Part shown: positions 1 to 7,119 of the stretch, piece after piece
Position numbering within the stretch: position 1 is the first letter of the stretch
How the letters are laid out: each line of letters starts with the position of its first letter
NCBI GenBank assembly: GCA_947252645.1
Contig: CAMXWF010000005.1
Location: 1-64,000 of the forward strand
Direction: 5' to 3'
Length of the DNA: 64,000 bases
From: an uncultured Bacteroidia bacterium
GTDB taxonomy: Bacteria > Bacteroidota > Bacteroidia > Bacteroidales > CAJPTX01
Program-made: the position numbers and the translations under genes
The notes under the pieces: generated by a model
What the model was told of the DNA's origin: nothing
What the model saw: the letters and a program-made list of their open reading frames with translations, nothing else
Databases searched by the model: none

Positions 1-103
1 GGCCCAGGCGTGGCCCCAGGGGCGGATGTCGCGGCCGCGCAGAAGGGGTCGTATTCGTGCGGCCGTGCATAACTTGCTTCGCGGTACGCAAACACTTTAC
101 GCC

Positions 104-751
104 ATGATATACGGGTACATTCGGGTCAGCTCCGACAAGCAGACGGTGGAGAACCAGCGTTTTGAGATCGACCGTTTCTGCCAGCAGCACCAGCTTTCGG
201 TGGACGGTTGGATAGCGGAGACCATCAGCGGGGCGCAGACCTACGGCAAGCGCAAGCTGGGGGCGCTGCTTGCGCAGGTGACCAAGGGGGACATCATCAT
301 CTGCTCTGAGCTCTCGCGCCTTGGGCGCAATCTTTTCATGATCATGGAGATCCTCAACATCTGCATGGCCAGGGAGTGCCGCGTGTGGACGATTAAGGAC
401 AACTACCGCCTGGGCGATGACATCCCGAGCAAGGTGCTGGCTTTTGCCTTTGGGCTCTCGGCGGAGATCGAGCGTAAGCTGATTTCGCAGCGGACCAAGG
501 AGGCCATGGCGCGCCGGAAGGCGGAGGGGGCGGTGCTGGGGCGCCCGAGTGGGCGCCGCACGGCGCCGGGCAAGCTCAAGCTCCATGGCCGCGAGCGCTA
601 CATTGCGCAGCAGCTGGGGGCGGGGGTTTCCCTGCGCGAGCTGGCCCGTAGGCTGCACGTGGACCGGGGGACGCTGGCGCGGTTCGTCAAGCGGTTCGCG
701 CTAAACAACGCGGCCTCGGGGGCGCCAGAAGTAGCCGAGAGGGGTGATTGA
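104..751 (+). CDS. Small serine recombinase (resolvase/invertase family)
   Basis: A 215-residue site-specific recombinase that would cut and rejoin DNA through a serine-phosphate link. The N-terminus reads MIYGYIRVSSDKQ, the classic family start with the nucleophile at Ser9; the conserved SRLGRN motif and an arginine-rich E-helix region follow. The last 45 residues hold a helix-turn-helix (SLRELARRLHVDRGTL). I start at the ATG at 104 because the open frame upstream (from 26) encodes only basic residues unlike the family. Its size suits invertases such as Bacteroides Mpi, which flip promoters, but resolvase activity is equally possible. No inverted repeats flanking an obvious promoter were found nearby, so its target is unknown. 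Confidence 0.88.
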   Translation: MIYGYIRVSSDKQTVENQRFEIDRFCQQHQLSVDGWIAETISGAQTYGKRKLGALLAQVTKGDIIICSELSRLGRNLFMIMEILNICMARECRVWTIKDNYRLGDDIPSKVLAFAFGLSAEIERKLISQRTKEAMARRKAEGAVLGRPSGRRTAPGKLKLHGRERYIAQQLGAGVSLRELARRLHVDRGTLARFVKRFALNNAASGAPEVAERGD

Positions 752-909
752 GCCGCTGGCTGGCCGCGGAGGGGGAAGGCGGGGCTCTGAGGTTGCCACG
801 GAGATAGGCCAGCAGCTCACCGAGGAGGAGGGACGCAACATGTGCAACACCAGCCCATGCCTCTGGCACCGCGCGGCATATCCAGTAGGGGCATATGAGC
901 AAAAAAAAT

Positions 910-917
910 TACATTTG
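910..917 (+). promoter_or_regulatory. Bacteroidota -7 box upstream of the beta-barrel gene
   Basis: TACATTTG matches the Bacteroidota -7 consensus TAnnTTTG exactly and lies 29 bases before the ATG at 947. No TTTG is present at the -33 spacing, so only half of the promoter is supported. Confidence 0.5.
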
Positions 918-946
918 CGGAGAAGTAAAAATGGCTAGACTTGACC

Positions 947-1588
947 ATGAAACGTTTATTTATCCTTTGTCTACTGTTTGCGGGGCTGCTGCCCGTGGGG
1001 CGTTTGCGCGCGCAGATGTCGGTTGCTACGAATGTGCATGTGGGCTATGCCGGCATGGCGGAGGTGGGGCCTGCTCTACACCTTGGCCTCAGCACGGATT
1101 TTCTACCTCTGCCCTTCATTGGGCCCTACCTTGCGCTGGAATTCTACGGCATGGGGGATAGCAATTCGGGTTTGGAGGCAGAGGATACGGAGACGGTGGC
1201 CCATGTGTCTGCCGTGGGCTCTGTAGATGGCCTCGACGCATCGCAGCGTGGCGGGATGTCTGTAGCAGGTTCGGTGGGGGTGGTTGTTAATCCCGTGGCG
1301 ATATGGCTCCCCCAGACGCCCCACCTGCTCAATGTCCGCTTAGATGGTGGGGCAGTGGCCTACCTAGTGCGGCGCTGGGATTACAACGGCTCAGATAGGA
1401 GTCGTCAATTCTCCTACACCTCGGGCTATGGCTGGACGGCGGGGGTAGAGCTGTCGTACGCCTACCGGTTTGGGCAGCTGTTTTCCCTTGGGGCGTACTA
1501 CCAGTTTCGGATTATGCCCCAGCTCACCTCTAGCGTGGGCGCCGTGTTTGCGCTGCATTTCCTCTCCTGGGCGGACGAGGCGGATTAG
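947..1588 (+). CDS. Exported outer-membrane beta-barrel-like protein
   Basis: A 213-residue protein with a clear signal peptide (MKRLFILCLLFAGLL, predicted cleavage after LRAQ). The mature part alternates polar and hydrophobic residues with many aromatic girdle residues and Gly, and ends in a hydrophobic strand (FALHFL), which fits a small 8-stranded outer-membrane barrel. I choose the ATG at 947; a TTG at 941 is in frame but less likely. It stands alone between the recombinase and a terminator at 1615. I do not recognise a named family; function unknown, perhaps a surface or lipid-handling porin-like protein. Confidence 0.7.
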   Translation: MKRLFILCLLFAGLLPVGRLRAQMSVATNVHVGYAGMAEVGPALHLGLSTDFLPLPFIGPYLALEFYGMGDSNSGLEAEDTETVAHVSAVGSVDGLDASQRGGMSVAGSVGVVVNPVAIWLPQTPHLLNVRLDGGAVAYLVRRWDYNGSDRSRQFSYTSGYGWTAGVELSYAYRFGQLFSLGAYYQFRIMPQLTSSVGAVFALHFLSWADEAD

Positions 1589-1942
1589 CGCGTACGCTGT
1601 AGCCATGCGTAGCTGCGCGGGACGTGCTTTACGTCCTGCGCTTTTTTTGTCGGGCTGGTCGAGTTAGCCCAGGGGCGTTCGTTGGGTCCCATGGGCCCAG
1701 GGGGAGTCTGTGGTGATGAAAAATGCATGATTGTGCGACAAAATGGCTTATGTTTGGCTGATTTTCTCCCCGTTTTGGCCCATTTTAAGACATAATGACA
1801 GGTCTTCTTGGGCTTTTCTTCCCTGGCACAGATATAGCATAATCCCCTGGTGAACGGGGCGAAGGAGCAGGCTGGAGGGGTGGGATAGAGGGGCAGCGCC
1901 GGGGGCCTCGGAGAGTACAACTAAAAGATAGGAGTAATCGAT
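1589..1942. other. Intergenic region before hsp20
   Basis: Apart from the terminator at 1615-1648, this stretch holds a possible -7 box TATGTTTG at 1749-1756 with a TTG 15 bases upstream (shorter than the usual 19-20), which would give a leader of nearly 190 bases for hsp20. A ribosome-binding sequence (AGGAG) lies just before the ATG at 1943. No CIRCE-like heat-shock operator was seen. Confidence 0.4.
1615..1648 (+). terminator. Rho-independent terminator after the beta-barrel gene
   Basis: An 11-bp stem (1615-1625 with 1631-1641, one G-T wobble), a 5-base loop and a run of seven T at 1642-1648. Confidence 0.85.
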
Positions 1943-2386
1943 ATGTTACCAGCATTGGGGAGTTCGTTGTATCCGCTCAGTGGTTTTGGTCGTATGCTAG
2001 AGGATTTCTTTGGGGAGCCCGACAAGATGTTCAGGGTGCCAGGGGTGAACATTCGGGAAGACGACAAGAAGATCGCCATAGAGCTTGCGGCACCTGGATT
2101 GTGTAAGGAGGATTTCCACGTGGATGTGGATCAGAATGTTTTGACGATCTCGGCCAAGCGGGAGAGCTGCGGGAGTCAGGACGAGAGGGACGAGCAGTGC
2201 AAGAAGGGGTGTGAGTACATACACCAGGAGTATTGCTACCAGTCGTTTAGCCGTAGTTTTTCTCTGCCCGAGGTGGTGGATGCCTCCAAGATAGAGGCCA
2301 GCTACGACAAGGGGGTTCTGGTTGTGGAGCTGCCTAAGCGCGCGCCGCGCGCCGAGGTGAGTGGGCGACGTATAGCCGTGAAGTAA
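1943..2386 (+). CDS. hsp20: Small heat-shock protein, Hsp20/alpha-crystallin family
   Basis: A 147-residue ATP-independent holdase that binds unfolding proteins. The alpha-crystallin domain spans about residues 33-130 (VPGVNIREDDKKIAIELAAPG at its start), and the signature GVLVVELPK is near the C-terminus. It starts with the short amphipathic arm usual in Bacteroidota members (LDDFF-like MLEDFFGEP). Unusual is a set of five cysteines, Cys54, 76, 86, 90 and 98, four of them in the loop before the dimer strand, where relatives usually carry Glu and Lys. This may allow redox or metal control, which is inference. It is monocistronic, closed by the terminator at 2411. Confidence 0.93.
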   Translation: MLPALGSSLYPLSGFGRMLEDFFGEPDKMFRVPGVNIREDDKKIAIELAAPGLCKEDFHVDVDQNVLTISAKRESCGSQDERDEQCKKGCEYIHQEYCYQSFSRSFSLPEVVDASKIEASYDKGVLVVELPKRAPRAEVSGRRIAVK

Positions 2387-2410
2387 GCTCTTTGCGGCAT
2401 AACGCGAGGA

Positions 2411-2445
2411 GGGCATCTGGGTCTACGGGCGCAGGTGCCCTTTTT
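2411..2445 (+). terminator. Terminator after hsp20
   Basis: A 9-bp stem (2411-2419 with 2432-2440, one wobble pair), a 12-base loop and five T at 2441-2445. Confidence 0.8.
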
Positions 2446-2458
2446 GCGTTTGGCCGTC

Positions 2459-2490
2459 TTTGTCTTCCCGTGGATTTAGTTGTACATTCG
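2459..2490 (+). promoter_or_regulatory. Promoter of ptb-buk
   Basis: TTTG at 2459-2462, 20 bases, then TACATTCG at 2483-2490: a near-perfect Bacteroidota -33/-7 pair. It predicts transcription starting near 2497 and a leader of about 68 bases before the ptb ATG at 2565. Confidence 0.7.
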
Positions 2491-2564
2491 CGGATGCGTC
2501 GTTGGGCAGCTCGATGCCCGATGGGGGAGAGTGGCATTCTGGAGGAAACAAACATAGGGTGGTC

Positions 2565-3476
2565 ATGGAGATAAAGAAGTTGGACGATCTATTTGGGAAG
2601 CTCAAGAGTCATCAGCAGCGTGTGCGCTTGGTGGCGGCGTATGCCAACGATGCGCACACCATAGGTGCTGTGGGTCGTGCGGTGCAGCTTGGCTTGGTGG
2701 ATGCAACGCTGGTGGGTGATGAGGCAACGATAGCCAAGGAGAGCAAGGCGCTGGGGCTTGATGCGGGTCTTTTCACCATAGTGCAGGAGTCGGTTGACGT
2801 GAAGGCCGTGGCGCGCGCCGTTGATATGGTGCGCGAGGGTCAGGGCGATGTGCTGATGAAGGGCTTGGTGTCCACGGACAAGTACATGCATGGCATCCTC
2901 AACAAGGAGCGAGGTCTTTTGCCCCCCAAGGCGGTGCTGAGCCATGTGACGGTGGTCCAGGTGCCCAGCTACCACAAGCTGCTGGTGGTGGGAGACGTGG
3001 CGATAATCCCAGCGCCCGATTTCAAGCAGAAGGTGGCCATTACCAAGTATCTCATCCAGGTGGCGCATTCGCTGGGCATAGCGCGGCCGAAGGTGGCTTT
3101 GCTAGCGGCGACTGAGCAGATGCTGGTGGCCATGCCGGCCTGCGTGGAGGCTGCGCTAATTGCCAAGATGGGGCAGCGTGGGCAGATAGGCGGCGCGGAG
3201 CTTGAGGGCCCGCTGGCGCTCGATGTGGCCGTCAACCCGGAGGCAGCCAAGATCAAGGGCCTCACGGGGCCAGTGGCTGGGGACGCGGACTGCATTCTGT
3301 TCCCCAACATCGAGAGCGGTAACGTGTTTTTCAAGACGTGCACCAAGCTGGCAGGGGGCGAGCTGGGCGCCGTGGTTATGGGGGCCAAGGCGCCGTGTAT
3401 TCTCACCTCGCGGGGTGACAGCGTCCAGTCGAAGCTCTACTCCATTGCGCTGGCCGCCAACGCCGCGCTGCGCTAG
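2565..3476 (+). CDS. ptb: Phosphate butyryltransferase
   Basis: A 303-residue enzyme that converts butyryl-CoA and phosphate to butyryl phosphate and CoA. The whole chain is of the phosphate acetyl/butyryltransferase fold: an N-terminal MEIKKLDDLF helix, VLMKGLVSTDKYMHGIL, and the late motif ADCILFPNIESGNVFFK typical of the Ptb branch. I start at the ATG at 2565, because the predicted promoter lies inside the longer open frame that begins at 2460. It is followed after 41 bases by butyrate kinase, the normal partner, which separates it from phosphate acetyltransferase. Together they regenerate ATP at the end of amino-acid fermentation. Confidence 0.93.
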   Translation: MEIKKLDDLFGKLKSHQQRVRLVAAYANDAHTIGAVGRAVQLGLVDATLVGDEATIAKESKALGLDAGLFTIVQESVDVKAVARAVDMVREGQGDVLMKGLVSTDKYMHGILNKERGLLPPKAVLSHVTVVQVPSYHKLLVVGDVAIIPAPDFKQKVAITKYLIQVAHSLGIARPKVALLAATEQMLVAMPACVEAALIAKMGQRGQIGGAELEGPLALDVAVNPEAAKIKGLTGPVAGDADCILFPNIESGNVFFKTCTKLAGGELGAVVMGAKAPCILTSRGDSVQSKLYSIALAANAALR

Positions 3477-3517
3477 AGGCTCTGGGTATCTGAACAGCAA
3501 GACCTAAAACTCTATAG

Positions 3518-4609
3518 ATGGAATCACAGATCATTGCAATCAATCCAGGCTCAACCTCCACCAAGATCGCGGTGTATGAGGGGGAGAAGGAGCTTTTCAA
3601 CCAGACGCTGCGCCACCCCGTGGAGGAGCTGGCCAAGTATCCCGACATCCTCTCGCAGTTTGATTTTCGGCTGCAGGTGATAGAGTCCTCGTTGCGGGAG
3701 CATCCGGAGGTGGACTATGCCAAGGTAGCGGCCGTGGTGGGTCGAGGTGGCCTTCTCAAGCCCATCGAGTCGGGTGTCTATGAGGTCAACGAGCGCATGA
3801 AGGACGACCTACGTCACCCTAAGATAGGGCAACACGCCAGCAACCTAGGCGGTTTGTTGGCCGAGCGCGTGGCGGCCTACGCCCGTGAGCATGGTGCGCA
3901 GCGCGTCTATGCCCTGATAGCCGACCCGGTGGTGGTGGATGAGCTGGAGCCCGTGGCGCGGATTACCGGGCTGCCCCAGTTGCCGCACCTCTCGATATTC
4001 CATGCCCTCAACCAGAAGGCTATCGCCCGCCGCTATGCCAAGGAGCACGGGACCAAGTACGAGGATTTGGATCTTGTGGTGGTTCACCTTGGTGGAGGCA
4101 TCTCCGTGGGGGCGCACCACAAGGGGCGCGTTATCGATGTGAACAACGCCCTCAATGGTGAGGGGCCACTGAGTCCTGAGCGCGCGGGGTCTTTGCCCGC
4201 CCAGCAGCTGGCCGAGCTCTGCTTCAGCGGCAAGTATACGCTGGATGAGGTTAAGAAGCTCATTGTTGGCCAGGGTGGGCTTGTGGCCCACACGGGGTCT
4301 AACAGCGCGCTCGACCTAGAGAAGAAGGCTGCGGCTGGCGATAAGGCTGCCCAGCTTCTGCAGGATGCCATGTCCTACAACACGGGCAAGTGGGTTGGCG
4401 CCATGGCCGCCGTGCTGAAGGGCCATGTGGACGCTATCCTCCTCACGGGCGGTATGGCCTACAATAAGAATATTGTGGCCTACGTCACGGACATGGTGCG
4501 CTTTATTGCGCCCGTGGAGGTCTACCCCGGGGAGGACGAGTTGGCGGCTCTGGCTCTCAACGGTTTGGCCGTTGTGCGCGGAGAGCGCCAGATCAGTGTG
4601 TATGCGTAG
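3518..4609 (+). CDS. buk: Butyrate kinase
   Basis: A 363-residue cytoplasmic acetokinase-family enzyme that makes ATP and butyrate from butyryl phosphate and ADP. The ASKHA fold is visible: phosphate-1 loop INPGSTSTKIAVY at residues 8-20, LDLVVVHLGGGISVG in the middle and the adenosine loop LLTGGMAYN near the C-terminus. The length matches butyrate kinases (about 355-360) and is shorter than acetate kinases (about 400). It is the second gene of the ptb operon, and a terminator lies at 4694-4740. It would take product from the Bcd-Etf pathway encoded at 20-25 kb. Confidence 0.95.
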   Translation: MESQIIAINPGSTSTKIAVYEGEKELFNQTLRHPVEELAKYPDILSQFDFRLQVIESSLREHPEVDYAKVAAVVGRGGLLKPIESGVYEVNERMKDDLRHPKIGQHASNLGGLLAERVAAYAREHGAQRVYALIADPVVVDELEPVARITGLPQLPHLSIFHALNQKAIARRYAKEHGTKYEDLDLVVVHLGGGISVGAHHKGRVIDVNNALNGEGPLSPERAGSLPAQQLAELCFSGKYTLDEVKKLIVGQGGLVAHTGSNSALDLEKKAAAGDKAAQLLQDAMSYNTGKWVGAMAAVLKGHVDAILLTGGMAYNKNIVAYVTDMVRFIAPVEVYPGEDELAALALNGLAVVRGERQISVYA

Positions 4610-4693
4610 CCGTTAGTGCCCGGGGGGTGAGGGGCTTGGTGCTTCCGGCCTAGCTCCTTGCGCTCTCTGTGTGTCTAGCGGATGTAGCTAGTG

Positions 4694-4740
4694 GGCGCTG
4701 GTGGTTTGTCAGCACGATGCTGAGGCCTCCAGCGCCTTTT
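4694..4740 (+). terminator. Terminator after buk
   Basis: An 11-bp stem with one mismatch (4694-4704 with 4726-4736), enclosing a second small hairpin (CAGCA/TGCTG), followed by TTTT. Confidence 0.7.
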
Positions 4741-4943
4741 CTATGCCGCCTTGTGATTCCGTGTGGTGGCCCCCGTCATTAACCATTAACCTAGGAGCAG
4801 GAGTGGCTTCTGCTTCACCACGTTGCCCGGTTGGGGATCCATTAGGAGTTCCGACCCTTTCCCGGGGGCTTCCTGTACAGTTTACCTAGGGAGTACTCTG
4901 CGTCCAGCGGTAGCGCCCCCTGCCATAGCTTATGAGATTTTGC

Positions 4944-4951
4944 TATCTTTG
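4944..4951 (+). promoter_or_regulatory. -7 box of the phoH-like operon
   Basis: TATCTTTG matches TAnnTTTG exactly, 92 bases before the ATG at 5044. There is no TTTG at the -33 distance. Confidence 0.5.
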
Positions 4952-5043
4952 CCGCTGTGCGTTGACTACCGATCGCCTTGGTTGGCGGGGTAGGGGAGCG
5001 CAGCGTGTAGGGTTCCTACGGGGTATTATAAAGCATAGAGACC

Positions 5044-6399
5044 ATGGGCAAGTGTACTTTGGAGGGTCGGGGTAAGCCTGGGCAGAAGAAGCTGTTCGTG
5101 GTGGACACCAACGTATTGCTGCACGACCATCGCTGCATCTACAACTTCCAGGAGAATGACATCGTCATCCCGCTGGTGGCCATAGAGGAGCTTGATCACT
5201 TCAAGAAGGGCAATGAGACGATCAACTACCACGCGCGGGAGTTTTCCAGGGAGCTAGACCGACTTTCCAGCGGTCCACTCTTCGAGGGAGGGGTGAGCTT
5301 GGGTGTCGGCAAGGGCACGCTACGGGTGGTTACGGGTAAGCCATTCTCTGAGGCCATGCGCGCCTCTTTTGCTGAGGACATCCCCGACCACCGGATTCTG
5401 GCCATTGCCGACTACCTTCGCCATGCCCAGCAGGAGGAGCCCGTGGTGCTTGTTTCAAAGGACATCAACCTGCGTCTTAAGGCCAAATCTCTCGGTATCC
5501 CCGCGGAGGACTACCTCACCGACCGCGTAGAGAACGTAGAGCTCCTTGATGCGCCCATCCCTACCCTGCAGCTTGCAGGCGATGAGCCCTTCGAGCAGCT
5601 CTACAAGCAGCCCGAGGGCATGCCGCGCAGCCAGGCGCCCCTTGAGGCACCCACGGCCAACCAGTGCGTGATTTTCCAAGGGGGACAGTCCTCTGCCCTA
5701 GCCATCTATAAGGAGGAGCTTGGCGGTTACCTGCCCGTGGAGAAGATCAAGTGCTACGGTATAGAGCCGCGCAACACAGAGCAGGCTTTCTCTCTCTACG
5801 TACTCAGCGACGATACTATTCCCCTTGTGGCTCTGACTGGGAAATCGGGCACAGGGAAAACCCTTCTGGCACTGGCTGCTGCGCTGGCCCAAGAGGAGCG
5901 CTACGACCAGATCCTCCTCGCTAGGCCCATCGTGGCCCTTAGCGACAAGGACATTGGTTTCCTCCCTGGCGACATCGATGAGAAGATAGGGCCCTTTATG
6001 CAGCCCCTGTTCGACAATCTTGGCATCATCAAGAATTCCCTCAAGACCACCAGCCGCTTTGCCGCCCGCATCGATGAGATGCAGCGCACCAATAAGCTGG
6101 TCATCAGCCCCTTGGCGTACATTCGTGGGCGCAGCTTGGCCAACACGTTCATGATCGTAGATGAGGCCCAAAACCTCACGCCCCTCGAGATAAAGACGGT
6201 CATCACGCGTGCGGCCGCCGGGACGAAGATGGTCTTCACGGGCGACATCTACCAGATAGACCAGCCCTACCTCGACCTCAAGTCCAACGGCCTGAGCTAC
6301 CTCTACCAGCGCATGAAGGGGCAAAGCGTGTTTGGGCACGTCAACCTAGAAAAGGGCGAGCGTAGCAAGCTCTCCGAGCTTGCCAGCAAGCTTCTCTAA
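5044..6399 (+). CDS. PIN-PhoH fusion ATPase/RNase
   Basis: A 451-residue protein joining a PIN nuclease domain to a PhoH ATPase, the PhoH2 (YlaK-like) arrangement. The PIN domain covers about residues 16-165 with its acidic metal-binding residues (Asp21 in VVDTNVLLHD, Glu49, Asp115, Asp140). The PhoH part has a Walker A motif GKSGTGKT at 266-273 and a Walker B motif MIVDEAQNLTP. PhoH2 proteins from mycobacteria unwind and cut RNA, so an RNA-processing role is likely, but the substrate here is unknown. The next gene begins 14 bases downstream, probably in the same transcript. Confidence 0.92.
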   Translation: MGKCTLEGRGKPGQKKLFVVDTNVLLHDHRCIYNFQENDIVIPLVAIEELDHFKKGNETINYHAREFSRELDRLSSGPLFEGGVSLGVGKGTLRVVTGKPFSEAMRASFAEDIPDHRILAIADYLRHAQQEEPVVLVSKDINLRLKAKSLGIPAEDYLTDRVENVELLDAPIPTLQLAGDEPFEQLYKQPEGMPRSQAPLEAPTANQCVIFQGGQSSALAIYKEELGGYLPVEKIKCYGIEPRNTEQAFSLYVLSDDTIPLVALTGKSGTGKTLLALAAALAQEERYDQILLARPIVALSDKDIGFLPGDIDEKIGPFMQPLFDNLGIIKNSLKTTSRFAARIDEMQRTNKLVISPLAYIRGRSLANTFMIVDEAQNLTPLEIKTVITRAAAGTKMVFTGDIYQIDQPYLDLKSNGLSYLYQRMKGQSVFGHVNLEKGERSKLSELASKLL

Positions 6400-6413
6400 C
6401 ACCTCTTATCGCT

Positions 6414-7034
6414 ATGGGAAAGATTTTCTTGCATTTTGCCGTTGTGCTACTCCTGCTGGTTCCCCACATCGCGGATGCCCAATCGGCCAACGAGCAAAAG
6501 ATACAGCGCGCAGAGGACAAGATAGTCCGTGCGCAGGAAAAGGTGGCTCGCTTTGAGAAGGCCAAGGAGAGCGCGGATTCGCTCATCGAGGCTGGTAAGG
6601 CCATGGTGGCGGCTGCCGAGGACTCCCTCAGGCAGCTTGCACTCGATGAGAAGAACCTCAATAAGACTTCCTTCGCCGCCAGCAAGGAGGCCCACGAGCA
6701 GCTCAATGAGGCCACGAAGGAAAATCGCGACTCAGTGCGCACTGAGTACAAGCAGGCCGCCGATGGGATCAAGCGCGACTACAAGGATCTCGACGTGCGC
6801 TACAAAGCTGCCCAGAAGCTCTTTGACAATGGCCAAAAGCAAATAGAGAAGGGTAAGCAACTCCTGAAAAAGGCCAAGAACGACATGAAGGAGGCCGAGA
6901 ACGGGGTGAAGGAGGCAGAAAAGGCCCTTGAAAAGGTCAAGAAGGACATTGAGAAGAAGGAGAAAGCCCTAGAGAAGAAGCAGGAGGACAAGGCGGCCAA
7001 GGCTGCCAAGAAGGGTGCTAAGAAGAGGAAGTAG
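6414..7034 (+). CDS. Exported Lys/Glu-rich coiled-coil protein
   Basis: A 206-residue protein with a signal peptide (MGKIFLHFAVVLLLLVPHI, cleavage near ADAQ). After it the whole chain is charged heptad-like sequence rich in Ala, Glu and Lys, with an extended Lys-rich C-terminal third. It should be a long periplasmic coiled coil. No catalytic motif is visible and I do not recognise a family. The base composition of the Lys-rich tail (AAG/AAA runs) differs from its neighbours simply because of the amino-acid content. It probably shares the phoH transcript. Confidence 0.75.
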   Translation: MGKIFLHFAVVLLLLVPHIADAQSANEQKIQRAEDKIVRAQEKVARFEKAKESADSLIEAGKAMVAAAEDSLRQLALDEKNLNKTSFAASKEAHEQLNEATKENRDSVRTEYKQAADGIKRDYKDLDVRYKAAQKLFDNGQKQIEKGKQLLKKAKNDMKEAENGVKEAEKALEKVKKDIEKKEKALEKKQEDKAAKAAKKGAKKRK

Positions 7035-7119
7035 TTTGCCCTAGGTGTACCCCCGCCGATCCGAGGAGCCCTGTGTGGCGAGGGAGTCTGTATGGGCCAG
7101 TAAACCCAGGAGTTCGAGA

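Larger units (their letters stand above)
4610..5043. other. Intergenic region between buk and phoH-like gene
   Basis: This 434-base stretch holds the buk terminator and a downstream -7 box. The short open frames in it have no recognisable protein character. No RNA gene was recognised. Confidence 0.5.

Noticed and set aside
744..938. Short open frame after the recombinase
   Set aside because: No recognisable protein character, and it overlaps the promoter region of the next gene.
752..946. Invertible promoter next to the recombinase
   Set aside because: Only a short CATAT-type similarity is present; no convincing inverted repeats flank the -7 box.
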